A stretch of 51,342 nucleotides of DNA from Burkholderiales bacterium UBA1834 (GCA_002339015.1 DDJC01000116.1:1-51342); one strand, 5' to 3'; shown: positions 24,109 to 33,571, counted from the first letter of the stretch. Made by a program: numbers and translations. Notes: a model not told the origin generated them from the letters alone.

Positions 24109-25374
24109 TCATTTGCCTGAGCGCTGGGCCGCAGCGGACACGGCCTGGCCCAGTTCGATCACGGCGAGGGCGTAATAGCTGGATTGGTTGTAACGCGTGA
24201 TGACGTAGAAATTGTCCGTGCCTGCCAGGTAGGTGGGCGTAGCGCCGCCGTTGTAAAGCATGACCAGGGCAAGCAGCCCGGGATGCGAGTACGCGGCCGG
24301 TTCCAGCGTGGCGCCTGATTTCAGCATCTCTGCGCTGGTGAAACTGGGCACGATATCCGGTTGCAATAGCGTGGTGCGCGCGGTGTCGTCGTCCGGGGGC
24401 TGCACGGCATAGTGGGTGGGCAGACCACGCTGCCAGCCATGCTGGGCCAGGAAGTTGGCGACACTGCCGATGGCATCGGCGGGGCTGTTGCGCAGGTCGA
24501 TGTGGCCATCGCCATCGAAATCGACGGCAAAGCGGCGAATGGAACCTGGCATGAACTGGGGCAGACCGATGGCGCCTGCTGACGAGCCCAATACCTGTGT
24601 CGGATCGTCCTGTTGCTCAGCACACAGTTTGAGGAACTGTGCCAGCTCGTTCTGGAAATAGGCGCTGCGGTCACTGCGGCCTTTTGGAAAGTCCAGGCTC
24701 AGGGTCGTCAGTGCATCGAGTACACGGGTGTTGCCGGTGTAGCGGCCATAAATGGTTTCAACGCCAATCACACCCGCAATGATGTCCATGGGCACGCCGT
24801 AGGTGTCCTGCGCGCGTTGCAGCGTGGCCTGGTGGGTTTTCCAGAAGGCCACGCCAGCGCGGATCCGGATGGGCTCGATGAAGCGCTCGCGGTAGGCGCT
24901 CCAATTCTTGGCACCCGGGTTGGCCGCCGGCATGATCAAGCGTCGCACGGCGTCATTGACCTGGGCCCGGGCGAGGACGGACGCGGTCCACGCGGGGTCG
25001 AGCTGTTCACGTTCGGCGATGAGTGCGGCCAGCGCTGCGGCGTCGGCCCGGTGTGCGTAGCTGTTGGGCGAGGGATTGACCTCCAGCGGGGTGCCCTGCA
25101 GCGCAGGCAGCGCTGCGATGGGGCGAGCCTGCGTGGGCGCTTCGCTGCGGATGGGCGCGGCGCTGGCCGATGCTGCCGGGGCCGGCGCCGCTTGAGTGGG
25201 AGGCCGGCTGCCAGGGACGGAGGCCGTGCTGCTGCAGCCCTGCAGACCGATGGTCAGGGTGCTGCAGGTCAGGAGGGTGATCAGGACCTTGAGGGTGACA
25301 GCCGAGGGGGGGCTGGACAATGGTGACGGCGTTGACGGCGGCAAAGAGGTGCGGGCTGAAGTCTCTTGGATCAT
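24109..25374 (-). CDS. mltB: Lytic murein transglycosylase B
   Basis: A 421-residue outer-membrane lipoprotein that cleaves peptidoglycan between N-acetylmuramic acid and N-acetylglucosamine, leaving 1,6-anhydro ends. The signal ends in the lipobox L-Q-G-C. A Pro/Ala/Ser linker leads to the catalytic domain, with the active-site glutamate in I-A-G-V-I-G-V-E-T-I-Y-G-R-Y-T-G, then G-A-I-G-L-P-Q-F-M-P-G-S and the D-F-D-G-D-G-H-I-D-L loop typical of MltB (a calcium site in E. coli). Its ATG overlaps the stop of the transglutaminase gene, so the two are coupled. That links a cell-wall enzyme to the moxR operon. Confidence 0.94.
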   Translation of the reverse strand: MIQETSARTSLPPSTPSPLSSPPSAVTLKVLITLLTCSTLTIGLQGCSSTASVPGSRPPTQAAPAPAASASAAPIRSEAPTQARPIAALPALQGTPLEVNPSPNSYAHRADAAALAALIAEREQLDPAWTASVLARAQVNDAVRRLIMPAANPGAKNWSAYRERFIEPIRIRAGVAFWKTHQATLQRAQDTYGVPMDIIAGVIGVETIYGRYTGNTRVLDALTTLSLDFPKGRSDRSAYFQNELAQFLKLCAEQQDDPTQVLGSSAGAIGLPQFMPGSIRRFAVDFDGDGHIDLRNSPADAIGSVANFLAQHGWQRGLPTHYAVQPPDDDTARTTLLQPDIVPSFTSAEMLKSGATLEPAAYSHPGLLALVMLYNGGATPTYLAGTDNFYVITRYNQSSYYALAVIELGQAVSAAAQRSGK

Positions 25375-27494
25375 GGGCTGGAGTTTGCCCGATCGGGCGA
25401 TGCCGGGGCCGGCCTCGACAAGGCTTCGATCTGCCGGACCAGGGCGATCCAGGGCGCCGAGGCACCTGCGCGGGGCTCTGCCGCGGACGGGCCATAGCGA
25501 AGGGCGTCGAGTTGGTGAAGCAGGCGCAGCAGCGCATCCTGCTGCGTCGTGCGGGGCTCTGGCCAGGCCTGAAGCAGGTGCACGCGCCAGACTGATGCCG
25601 CAGCGGGCTCGAGGCCAGGGGGCGAAGCAACAGGCAGTCGGGACAGCGCCCGATGCACTCGCCGCAGTGGTTCCTGCCAGGGTTGCCTTGGCGAGCGCTC
25701 TCGCGTCCACCAGGCCAGCAGGGCGGCCGTGCCGCCGGCCAGTCCCAAGCCCCATGCCAGCGCCTGCATCAATGTCTGCAGATCAGGTTGGGGCCAGCCA
25801 AGGGATTTGAGCAGGGCCATCTGCTCGCCACGCGAATACTGCAGCACCCAGACGTTCCAGCGGTTGTCCACCGCGTCCCACAGATCGCGCATGCGGCGCA
25901 GTGCGCCTGGGTCGAGCTGGCTCAAGGGGCCAGGCAAGCCGGCGAACGGGGTAGGGCGAGGCGCACGCTGAACCCGCTCCGGGGCAACGGCGGCGGTGGG
26001 GTCGGCCCGTACCCAGCCGCGTCCTGGCTGCCAGAACTCGGCCCAGGCATGGGCGCTGCTGTTGCGGACAATGTATTGCCCATCCACCGGGTTGAGTTCT
26101 GCGCCCTGGTAACCCGCGACCACGCGTGCGGGGACCCCCATCGCCCTCATCACGACGACAAAAGCCGTCGCAAAGTGTTCGCAGAAGCCTTCCTTCTGCC
26201 GCAACCAGAATGCATCGATCAAGTGCGGTGTGGACTGTTCCGGCAACGGCGGCGAGAGCGTGTAGCTGTAACCCGCGGTGCGGATGTGGTTCATCACGGC
26301 GTTGACCAAAAGCAAGGGATTGGGTGGTGCCTGCGGGTCGGGCTGGCGTGACTGAACCTGCTGGCGCAAGTGTTGCGCCCATGCGAAGGTGCCTGGGTTG
26401 CTCTGGGGAGGCAGCGAGGTCCAGTAGCGCTGCCAGTGCATTGGCAGGGTGTCAGGCCAGTGCCAGCGCGGTCGGGCCTGCGCCTGCAGCACCAGGCGAC
26501 CCCCACGCCCACCTCGGCGCTCCCATCCCAGTCCCGAATGTTCGATGCGCAGCGAGGGTTCTCCACCTGCGGTCAATTGCGCCCGCTCCGTGCCTTCCAG
26601 GAGCGGCAGGATGGGAAGAGGGGAAGGCTCCAGTGTGATCTCATAGGGTATTGGCGTACCGGCCATCACAGGCATGGGCTCAGAAGGTGTGCCAGGGCGC
26701 CATACCTTGCCGTCGAAGCGATCCAGTGTGGGGCCGCGAAAATAGAGTTGTTCGGGCGCCGGAGGGCGAGCCGTGAAGCGCACGCGCAGGGCGATGGAGT
26801 CGTCCAGTGCCAACTCGGCGACCTGGCCGAGCGAGAGGGTTTCCGACAGCCCCGTGCGCGCCTTGGCGTCGGTGGGCAGGGCCCACAAGGGCCCGAAGCG
26901 CGGAAACAGCACGAACAGCACCACCATCAAGGGCAGCCCCCAGACCATGGCGCGCAGGGCATCGCGCCCCACTTCCGCAAGAGGGGGGCGGCCCAGGGGG
27001 CGTTGCCCCATGACCAGTGACGTCAACAAGCCCCAGACGGCCACCAGCATCAGCAAGGCTGTGCCAATCCCCTGGCTGTAGAAGAACTGCGTGAGGATCA
27101 GGAAGAAGCCGAGGTAAAGGCAGACGAGGCTGTCTCGCCGCGCGCGCAACTCCAGGCATTTCAGGGTGGTGAGCACGACGACGAGCGTGATCCCCGGCTC
27201 TCGGCCGATCAGTGTTCGGTAGGTCAGCCAGGTCATGGCCAGCAGGGCGCCGAGCATCAGCGCCAACAGCCACCGCCTTGGCAAGGGGCTGTCCGTCCAG
27301 GCCAGCTTGGCGCGCCATGCCAGGGCGCACAGGGCACCGAGGCTGGCCCACCAGGGCAGGCGTTCGGCGTGAGGGGCCAGCACCAGGGCCAGCATGCCCA
27401 GCAGCCAAAGGGTGTCGCGGCCTTCGCGCGTGAGCGATTGCCAACGCTGGCGCAGGTCCTGGTGCCAGGTAGCGGGGCGCCAGCGCAGGATCAT
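25371..27494 (-). CDS. Membrane transglutaminase-like protein (TgpA type, DUF3488)
   Basis: A 707-residue inner-membrane protein. The first about 230 residues hold several membrane helices (DUF3488 type), then a periplasmic part with a transglutaminase core. Visible triad regions are E-G-F-C-E-H-F-A-T-A-F (Cys438), S-S-A-H-A-W-A-E-F-W and V-R-A-D-P-T. One more membrane helix at about 575-595 (L-A-W-G-L-G-L-A-G-G-T-A-A-L-L-A-W-W) precedes a C-terminal cytoplasmic tail. Substrates are unknown; family members may act as proteases or crosslinkers. The start at 27494 overlaps the DUF58 stop; longer in-frame starts run into that gene. Confidence 0.9.
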   Translation of the reverse strand: MILRWRPATWHQDLRQRWQSLTREGRDTLWLLGMLALVLAPHAERLPWWASLGALCALAWRAKLAWTDSPLPRRWLLALMLGALLAMTWLTYRTLIGREPGITLVVVLTTLKCLELRARRDSLVCLYLGFFLILTQFFYSQGIGTALLMLVAVWGLLTSLVMGQRPLGRPPLAEVGRDALRAMVWGLPLMVVLFVLFPRFGPLWALPTDAKARTGLSETLSLGQVAELALDDSIALRVRFTARPPAPEQLYFRGPTLDRFDGKVWRPGTPSEPMPVMAGTPIPYEITLEPSPLPILPLLEGTERAQLTAGGEPSLRIEHSGLGWERRGGRGGRLVLQAQARPRWHWPDTLPMHWQRYWTSLPPQSNPGTFAWAQHLRQQVQSRQPDPQAPPNPLLLVNAVMNHIRTAGYSYTLSPPLPEQSTPHLIDAFWLRQKEGFCEHFATAFVVVMRAMGVPARVVAGYQGAELNPVDGQYIVRNSSAHAWAEFWQPGRGWVRADPTAAVAPERVQRAPRPTPFAGLPGPLSQLDPGALRRMRDLWDAVDNRWNVWVLQYSRGEQMALLKSLGWPQPDLQTLMQALAWGLGLAGGTAALLAWWTRERSPRQPWQEPLRRVHRALSRLPVASPPGLEPAAASVWRVHLLQAWPEPRTTQQDALLRLLHQLDALRYGPSAAEPRAGASAPWIALVRQIEALSRPAPASPDRANSSP

Positions 27495-28504
27495 GCCTCC
27501 CCCCAGGTGGCCAGGGTGTCCAGGCACTGCTGCAGGTGCTGAGGGCCTTGCGCAGGGCCCAGGGTCCGGTCGGGCAGGTGCAGCCCGTAAGGCTGGCCGG
27601 AGTCCAGCGCCCGCTGCTCGGCCATCACGAGCCAGGAGGCCAGCCGGCTCAGGCGCGCTTCCAGGGGCAGGCCTTGGGCATGCGCCCACTCGATCCAGCA
27701 TGCCTGGTCGTGGCGTGCCGCAGCGTCCCGGCTGACAGGCGGCAGGCCACTGACCAGGCGGGTGGCGGATTTCTTCCAGGCCACGGCGCGCAGGGTATCG
27801 CCTCGTCGCCAGGGGCGCAGGCCCTCCGGGACATCGGCTTGGCGCATCGCGGCTGCTGCGCGCGCATCACCCTGGACATCGCTGTCGGGCAGCGGCGGCG
27901 CATGGGGATCCAGGGCTGGCCACACCAGCACACGCTGGCGGGCGCGCCAATAGGCCCAGGCGCGGAACAGGCCCAGCGGATAGCTGGTGTCCACGCGCAG
28001 CCGGGGCAGTTCCAGCCAGCCGCGATGAGGCGCCTTGAGCGGCACGAACACGGTGCTCTGGTGGCCGCGGCTGACTTCGCCAGCCACGCCGGAGGGAACT
28101 GGCGCATCGTCATCGGTGAGGGCGCGAAGCGACAGCCCGAACCGGCCTCGCGCCAGGGACGTGGCGTCCAGCCGCACCGGCATGGACAGGCTCTGGCCCG
28201 CATGCACGCTGACCATGTTGCCCAGCGACAAGCTCAGCCCTCGCAAGTTGGCGTGCGTCAGCCACATGGCCGACAGGCCCACGCCACCCAGCAGGAAAGC
28301 CAGGGCGTAGGCCAGGTTGAGCTGTTCATTGATGGCCGCCAGCAGCAGGACCAGCACCACCACGGCGTAGCCGAGCCCGCCTTTGCTGGGCAGGATATAG
28401 ACATTGCGTTGTGTCAGGGTGATCTGGTCCTGGCTGGGCGATCGCGCGTTGCTCCAGGTCCGCCACCGTCGGCGCCAGCCTGACAGGATGCCTGCGCTTG
28501 CCAT
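27491..28504 (-). CDS. DUF58 domain protein
   Basis: A 337-residue protein with two membrane helices near the N-terminus (about 42-85, G-Y-A-V-V-V-L-V-L-L-L-A-A-I-N) and the DUF58 hallmark Y-P-L-G-L-F-R-A-W, followed by R-P-W-R-R-G-D. In the family this domain is a von Willebrand A-like partner of MoxR ATPases. I start it at ATG 28504, 17 bases after the moxR stop. It overlaps the transglutaminase gene by four bases. Confidence 0.9.
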   Translation of the reverse strand: MASAGILSGWRRRWRTWSNARSPSQDQITLTQRNVYILPSKGGLGYAVVVLVLLLAAINEQLNLAYALAFLLGGVGLSAMWLTHANLRGLSLSLGNMVSVHAGQSLSMPVRLDATSLARGRFGLSLRALTDDDAPVPSGVAGEVSRGHQSTVFVPLKAPHRGWLELPRLRVDTSYPLGLFRAWAYWRARQRVLVWPALDPHAPPLPDSDVQGDARAAAAMRQADVPEGLRPWRRGDTLRAVAWKKSATRLVSGLPPVSRDAAARHDQACWIEWAHAQGLPLEARLSRLASWLVMAEQRALDSGQPYGLHLPDRTLGPAQGPQHLQQCLDTLATWGEA

Positions 28505-28521
28505 GGCTCGCACCTTCGGCT

Positions 28522-29427
28522 TCAGGGCACCGGCGTCGCGTCCAGCAGCGCCTGAGCCTGCCGGCTGGCATCGCCTGCGGCGGCGTTGGCCACCACCAGA
28601 CGGTGCGCCACGGCGGGCACCCACAGGGCCTGCAGGTCTTCGGGCGACACATGCTGGCGGCCCTGCAGCAGCGCACGGGCCCTGGACAGCCTGAGCAGCG
28701 ACAGCGCCGCGCGCGGGCTCAGGCCCTGCACGGACCAGCGCGGGCTGCGGGTGGCCGCGATGAGGGCCTGCAGGTAGTCGAGCAGGGCATCGGCCACGTG
28801 GATGCCGTCCACGCGTGCCTGCCAGCCACGCCATTCATCCAGGCTCATCAGGGGCTGGATGGCCTGCAGCTCGATGCGCTTGTCCTGGCCCTTGAGCAGG
28901 GCACGCTCGGCATGCGCATCGGGGTAGCCCAGCGACACCCGCAGCGCAAAGCGGTCCAGCTGCGATTCGGGCAGCGGGTGGGTGCCCAATTGCTCGACCG
29001 GGTTCTGGGTGGCGATCACGAAGAAGGGATCGGGCAGCCGGCGCGTCTGGCCATCGATGGTGACCTGGCGCTCTTCCATGGCTTCCAGCAGGGCACTCTG
29101 GGTTCGCGGGCCGGCGCGATTGATCTCGTCGGCCAGCAGCACCTGGGCGAACACCGGGCCGGGGTGGAACACGAAACCTTGCCGCTCACGTTCGTAGACG
29201 CTCACCCCCAGCAGGTCGGAGGGCAACAGGTCGGCCGTGAACTGCACGCGTGAAAAACTCAGGCCCAGCGAGCGGGCCAGCGCATGCGCCAGTGTGGTCT
29301 TTCCGACACCGGGGATGTCCTCGATCAGGAGATGGCCATTGGCCAACAGACAGATCACGCTCAGCTCTACCTGGGGGCGCTTGCCGATCACGATCGTGCT
29401 AATCTGGTCCACGAGTTTTTGAAGCAT
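28522..29427 (-). CDS. MoxR family AAA+ ATPase
   Basis: A 301-residue ATPase, probably a chaperone-like factor for the membrane proteins encoded after it. Walker A is I-P-G-V-G-K-T-T, Walker B L-L-A-D-E-I-N-R-A, with sensor 1 in I-A-T-Q-N-P-V-E. The C-terminal lid is present. The order MoxR, DUF58, transglutaminase is a classic conserved operon; here it also includes mltB. First gene of the operon; the promoter should lie in the 50 bases before it, shared with the divergent hydrolase gene. Confidence 0.93.
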   Translation of the reverse strand: MLQKLVDQISTIVIGKRPQVELSVICLLANGHLLIEDIPGVGKTTLAHALARSLGLSFSRVQFTADLLPSDLLGVSVYERERQGFVFHPGPVFAQVLLADEINRAGPRTQSALLEAMEERQVTIDGQTRRLPDPFFVIATQNPVEQLGTHPLPESQLDRFALRVSLGYPDAHAERALLKGQDKRIELQAIQPLMSLDEWRGWQARVDGIHVADALLDYLQALIAATRSPRWSVQGLSPRAALSLLRLSRARALLQGRQHVSPEDLQALWVPAVAHRLVVANAAAGDASRQAQALLDATPVP

Positions 29428-29476
29428 GCCGCCACATTACCCTAAAGAGCCTGCCCTGTAGGCCTGGAGACATCCC

Positions 29477-30418
29477 ATGGCGACCGGTTACTTCACCCAT
29501 TCCGCGTGTCGTCGCCACGACATGGGTGAGGGGCACCCCGAGTGCCCCCAGCGGCTGTCCGCCATCGACGACCACCTGCTGGCGCAGGGGCTCGATGCAC
29601 TGCTGCTGCACAGCGAGCCGCCCGAGGCCACCGTGGACCAGCTCGACAAGGCGCATGACCGCAATTACGTGCTGGGCCTGATCGACCGGCTGCAGCAACT
29701 GCAGGCCAGCGGCGAACAGCGCTACTGTGACCCCGATACCCTGGCGATGCCGCACACCCTGCAGGCCGCGCTGCGTGCGGCGGGGGCGGCCGTCGCGGCC
29801 ACCGATGCCGTGATCACCGGCCAGATGGACAATGCCTTCTGCGCGATCAGGCCGCCTGGGCACCATGCCACCCGCCATGAAACCATGGGGTTCTGCTTTT
29901 TCAACAATGTGGCCGTGGGCGTGCGGCATGCGCTGGATGTGCACCGGCTTGAGCGCGTGGCCGTGGTCGATTTCGATGTGCACCATGGCAACGGCACCGA
30001 AGACATCCTCTGTGACGACGAGCGGGTGCTGATGGTGAGCTTCTTTCAGCATCCCCTGTTCCCGTACACGGGGACGCACCCGCTGGGACGCAACATGGTC
30101 AACGTGCCCTTGATGCCCCGTTCCGACGGGGCGTTCGCCCGCGCAGCGGTGACCGACAAGTGGCTGCCTGCGCTTGAGGCCTTCCGTCCGGAGATGATCT
30201 TCATCTCGGCGGGGTTCGATGCCCACCGCGATGACGAGCTGGGCGGCATGCGCCTGCTGGAGGCCGACTACGAATGGATCACCCGCCAGGTGGTCGAGGT
30301 GGCCGATCGGTGGGCCAAGGGGCGCATCGTGTCCTGCCTGGAAGGCGGCTACAACCTGCAGGCCCTGGCCCGCTCAGTGGCAGCCCACCTGCGCGTGCTC
30401 ACCGGCGCGGCCGGCTGA
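29477..30418 (+). CDS. Histone deacetylase family protein (acetylpolyamine amidohydrolase/acetoin utilisation type)
   Basis: A 313-residue zinc hydrolase of the arginase/deacetylase fold that removes acetyl groups from small amines or proteins. It has G-H-P-E-C-P-Q-R near the start, the two active-site histidines in P-P-G-H-H-A-T (129-130), the zinc-binding stretch D-F-D-V-H-H-G-N-G-T, and I-S-A-G-F-D-A-H-R-D-D. The C-terminus has E-G-G-Y-N-L. The active site looks complete. It is divergent from moxR and converges on the TonB receptor gene 25 bases away. Confidence 0.93.
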   Translation: MATGYFTHSACRRHDMGEGHPECPQRLSAIDDHLLAQGLDALLLHSEPPEATVDQLDKAHDRNYVLGLIDRLQQLQASGEQRYCDPDTLAMPHTLQAALRAAGAAVAATDAVITGQMDNAFCAIRPPGHHATRHETMGFCFFNNVAVGVRHALDVHRLERVAVVDFDVHHGNGTEDILCDDERVLMVSFFQHPLFPYTGTHPLGRNMVNVPLMPRSDGAFARAAVTDKWLPALEAFRPEMIFISAGFDAHRDDELGGMRLLEADYEWITRQVVEVADRWAKGRIVSCLEGGYNLQALARSVAAHLRVLTGAAG

Positions 30419-30443
30419 GCACGCGATACATCACCCGTTCCCA

Positions 30444-32732
30444 TCACATCTGCACTGACAGGGACATGCGGGCGCTGCGACCTGCGGCGGGCAGGCCGAT
30501 CCCCCCGAGAAAGCCGCTGAGCGTGCAGTAGGCCTCGTCGGTCACATTGTCCACGCTGACGCGCAGCACCGTGCGGTCGTACAGGCGCCAGGAAGCGAAC
30601 AGGTCCAGCACGTCCGGGCCGTACTGGATGGCGACGCGGTGCTGGTTGGGCAGCACCTGGCCCGTCAGGCGGCCGCACTCCGGGCGAACCTGCGCGCCCG
30701 ACAAGGTGGTGCGGTCGCCTTGGCTGCGCCAGCGCAGCCCGGCTTCGACCTTGTTGTCCAGCCAGCGCGTGCCCACCGTGACCGAGGTGAGCGAGCCGGG
30801 CAGATCGAATACAGCAGGTGCATTGGCCCCCCCGTTCTCCTGGCGCGCGCCCACACGGGATACGGACAGGTTCGCGAACCAGGCCGGGTGGTCGTAGCTC
30901 GCTTCCAGTTCATGGCCGTTGCGGTACTCCGTGCCCGGTTGCTCAGCCCGCCCGTTGATGGCCTGGATGGATTCCAGCACATGGGATGTGGTGGTGCGAA
31001 AGAACGTGGCGCGTGCCTGGAAGCGGCCACCCCACAGGCGCTCGGAGGGTGTCCAGGCCAGCGTCCATTCCGTCTGGTGAGCCACCTCGGGGCTGTAGAG
31101 CCCGCCGCAGATGCCCGTTTCGCCGCTGAGTTCGTAGAGGTCCGGATCGGTGTTGCAATAGCCGTTGTTGGTGAAGTATTCGTCGATCAGCGGCGGACGG
31201 AGCGCTCGGCTGCGGCGCACCGTGGCAGTGATGTCGTGCAGCGCGCGCAAGGTCAGTGCCACGCTGGGAGACGACTGGCTGAAGGCGATGCTCGAAGCGG
31301 TGCCGGCCCTGTTCATCACATAAGCTGTGCCGCCTTTCGCTTCGGCACGCTGCCTGTCCCAGCGAGATCCCGTCGTGAGGGTGACAGGCCCCCAGCTCAG
31401 CGAGTGATCCAGGATGAGCGCAGTGGACTGGCTCACGCCAGGCGGTTGTGCGCCTGAATAGCCAGGGAAATCCGCCATGTCCGGATCCTGGTAGATCGGA
31501 TTGCTGTAGTACACCTGCGCATCGCGGTCATTGCGCACCCGCTGAAGCCCGGTTGTCAGCTTGCCTTGAACGGCCCCGGTCTCGTAGCTGGCCTCGGCGA
31601 ACACCTCGGCCGTGTCGATGTTGTAGCGCCAGTCGTAGGTGTCGTTACTGTTCCTCGTGGGGTTGTCGCGGATCAGGCGCAGATCCACCAATGACATGGC
31701 GCCCTTGGCCAGCGTGCCGCGCAGCTTGAACCAGGGCAGGGCGTTTGGCGCATAACTGAAGCGCAGGCTGTGGGTGACGTCTTCCACAGTGCGCTCGACC
31801 AGTCCGAAGCTGTCGGTAGGTGAGCCGCCCAGCACATCGTAGAGTTCCAGCGCGGGGCCCGAGTGCTGCTCGATCCGGCTCAGATCGACGACCAAGTCAT
31901 CCGTGAGCATCAGGCCGATCTTGAACAGGCGGCTGTGCGCGTCGGTGGCCGACACCGGCAGGCGGCTGCCATCGGCCAGCTTGAGGTCGCTGCCTTCACG
32001 GTCGGTGAACGACATCAGCAGGTCGATGCGTTCATGCGGGCGCCCGAACAGGCTCAGCATGCGCAGGCGCTCATGGTTGTTGTCGTTGTAGCCGAACTTG
32101 ACGATGGCGCCCCATTGTTCACCGCGCCGCAGCAGATCGGTCGCAGACTTGGTGGTGGCCGATACCGTACCGCCCAGTGCGCCGGAGCCTGAGGTCAGCG
32201 AGGTGCCACGCTCCACCTCGACGGACTTGAGCAGCTCCGGATCCAGCGAGATGCCGCTGCCGTAGCGGTACTTCTCAAAGCCCTTGACCGCGCCGTCGAT
32301 CTTGACGCGCACATCCTCGCTGTCGCTGTAGCCCCGGATGCTGAGCCTGGTGGCGCTGTCGCGTGGCCCGCCCTGGATGGCCACGCCGGGCACGTCGCGC
32401 AACGCGTCGTTGAGGCTGCCGGTGTTGCGCATCTCCAGTTCGCTGCTGTCGATCCTGGTGATGGGAGCGGTGGCAGGCAGGGCGCGGGCCGGGCTGTCGC
32501 GCAGCACGGAGCCTTGCACCTTGATGTCAGGCAGGCGGTTGGCTTCAGGTGCGGTGGCTGCGGGGTTCTGGACCTGTGAGGCAGATGCCGGTGTGGTCGG
32601 CGCTGAGGCAGCCACCGCAGGCGCAACGGAGGGCGGTTGGGCCCAGGCCGTCATGCCTGGAGCGCCACCCGCCAGGCATAACGCCAGCAGGTGACATGGA
32701 CGCTTGGCCCACGAAGAATGAAGGTGCTGCAT
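30444..32732 (-). CDS. TonB-dependent receptor, haemoglobin/transferrin/lactoferrin type
   Basis: A 762-residue outer-membrane receptor. After a signal peptide (about 1-31, ends A-W-A-Q) and a Pro/Ala linker, the plug domain carries L-S-I-R-G-Y-S-D-S-E-D-V-R-V-K-I-D-G and S-L-D-P-E-L-L-K-S-V-E-V-E-R-G, then G-S-G-A-L-G-G-T-V-S-A-T-T-K-S-A-T-D-L-L. That run is typical of receptors for haem, haemoglobin or transferrin iron. The barrel has a FRAP-like stretch S-R-A-L-R-P-P-L-I-D-E-Y-F and ends in the TonB-receptor signature (V-D-N-V-T-D-E-A-Y, final Met). No clear ribosome binding site precedes the start. It is the last gene after two PEP-CTERM genes and a Fur-like box; no TonB, ABC transporter or haem oxygenase is nearby. 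Confidence 0.85.
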   Translation of the reverse strand: MQHLHSSWAKRPCHLLALCLAGGAPGMTAWAQPPSVAPAVAASAPTTPASASQVQNPAATAPEANRLPDIKVQGSVLRDSPARALPATAPITRIDSSELEMRNTGSLNDALRDVPGVAIQGGPRDSATRLSIRGYSDSEDVRVKIDGAVKGFEKYRYGSGISLDPELLKSVEVERGTSLTSGSGALGGTVSATTKSATDLLRRGEQWGAIVKFGYNDNNHERLRMLSLFGRPHERIDLLMSFTDREGSDLKLADGSRLPVSATDAHSRLFKIGLMLTDDLVVDLSRIEQHSGPALELYDVLGGSPTDSFGLVERTVEDVTHSLRFSYAPNALPWFKLRGTLAKGAMSLVDLRLIRDNPTRNSNDTYDWRYNIDTAEVFAEASYETGAVQGKLTTGLQRVRNDRDAQVYYSNPIYQDPDMADFPGYSGAQPPGVSQSTALILDHSLSWGPVTLTTGSRWDRQRAEAKGGTAYVMNRAGTASSIAFSQSSPSVALTLRALHDITATVRRSRALRPPLIDEYFTNNGYCNTDPDLYELSGETGICGGLYSPEVAHQTEWTLAWTPSERLWGGRFQARATFFRTTTSHVLESIQAINGRAEQPGTEYRNGHELEASYDHPAWFANLSVSRVGARQENGGANAPAVFDLPGSLTSVTVGTRWLDNKVEAGLRWRSQGDRTTLSGAQVRPECGRLTGQVLPNQHRVAIQYGPDVLDLFASWRLYDRTVLRVSVDNVTDEAYCTLSGFLGGIGLPAAGRSARMSLSVQM

Positions 32733-32745
32733 GAAACAAGAAGCG

Positions 32746-32775
32746 CCGCCCCACGCCCATGTCGGGGTGGGGCGG
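32746..32775. terminator. Hairpin between the second PEP-CTERM gene and the receptor gene
   Basis: A perfect 9-bp GC-rich stem (32746-32754 with 32767-32775), 12-base loop. On the minus strand it is followed by CGCTTCTTGTTTC, a poor T tract, and ends 13 bases before the receptor start codon. It may attenuate transcription or hide the receptor's translation start. Confidence 0.5.
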
Positions 32776-32811
32776 ACGTCGCGCTGGTCGATGATGGGAC
32801 CTGCGGCGCGT

Positions 32812-33558
32812 TCAGCGCCGTGCGTGATGGCGACGGGCCAAGCCCAGCCCGGCCAGCCCCATCAACATCAAGGCCCAGGTCCGCGGTTCCGGCACTGGCG
32901 CGGCGATCTTGGCCACACTGCCGTAGACAGCCAGCTGGTCCAGGCTCATGTGCGCGTTGGAGGCCAGGAAGCGCAAGTCATACGTGGCCGTGACGGGCAC
33001 GTCTTTCCACACCCAGACCCACTCTGCATCGGCGGCAGTGAAGCCGCCCATGTCGTCGTGCACCGTGGTCGAGCTCATGAAGGTGTTCACGGCCGTGGCC
33101 GTGATGCCATTGAGCGTGGCCGCCGTGGCCGGCAACACACCCTTGGTGGAGATGCGCAGCACGACATCGCGCGTGGCGCCCTGCACCGGGGTGTTGTCCG
33201 TCAGCTGCAGCCCGAAGCTCATCGGCGTGCCGTCCACCGTGTAGACCAGCCCGTAGAGGTTGCCGCCGGTCCAGTAGGCCGTGCGGCTGTACTCGTAGAA
33301 AGCCACGCTGGTGTTGCTGCCGATGTTGGGCGTGGTCTGGGGGGTCTTGCTCAGCGTGTGGGCCGAGAAGCGTGTCCAGGAATCCCATTCGGCATAGAGC
33401 GATCCGGCGGTGCCGGTGCTCCATGACTCCTCCAGCAAACCCTGGAAGCTGGTCTCCGGCGTGTAGTCCGATCGCCAGACGTTGTCGACCGCCAGGGCGG
33501 CCGACATGGACGTCCATGCGATCACGCCGGCCGTGATGGCTTGGTGAAGGCGGCGCAT
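32812..33558 (-). CDS. PEP-CTERM surface protein (second)
   Basis: A 248-residue exported protein of unknown function. A signal peptide (about 1-23, ends A-L-A) is followed by a Trp/Tyr/Ser/Thr-rich, probably all-beta domain without cysteines. The C-terminus is a complete PEP-CTERM signal: V-P-E-P-R-T-W-A-L-M-L-M-G-L-A-G-L-G-L-A-R-R, i.e. motif, membrane stretch and Arg-rich end. Such proteins are cut by exosortase and put on the surface or released; no exosortase gene is in the window. It starts 13 bases after the first PEP-CTERM gene with GAGAGGA upstream, so the two are cotranscribed. The body has no family I recognise. Confidence 0.88.
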   Translation of the reverse strand: MRRLHQAITAGVIAWTSMSAALAVDNVWRSDYTPETSFQGLLEESWSTGTAGSLYAEWDSWTRFSAHTLSKTPQTTPNIGSNTSVAFYEYSRTAYWTGGNLYGLVYTVDGTPMSFGLQLTDNTPVQGATRDVVLRISTKGVLPATAATLNGITATAVNTFMSSTTVHDDMGGFTAADAEWVWVWKDVPVTATYDLRFLASNAHMSLDQLAVYGSVAKIAAPVPEPRTWALMLMGLAGLGLARRHHARR

Positions 33559-33571
33559 GTCGGCCGTCCTC

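Noticed and set aside
25196..25810. Plus-strand frames over the mltB/transglutaminase junction
   Set aside because: They cross two well-supported overlapping genes on the other strand and have no recognisable domain.
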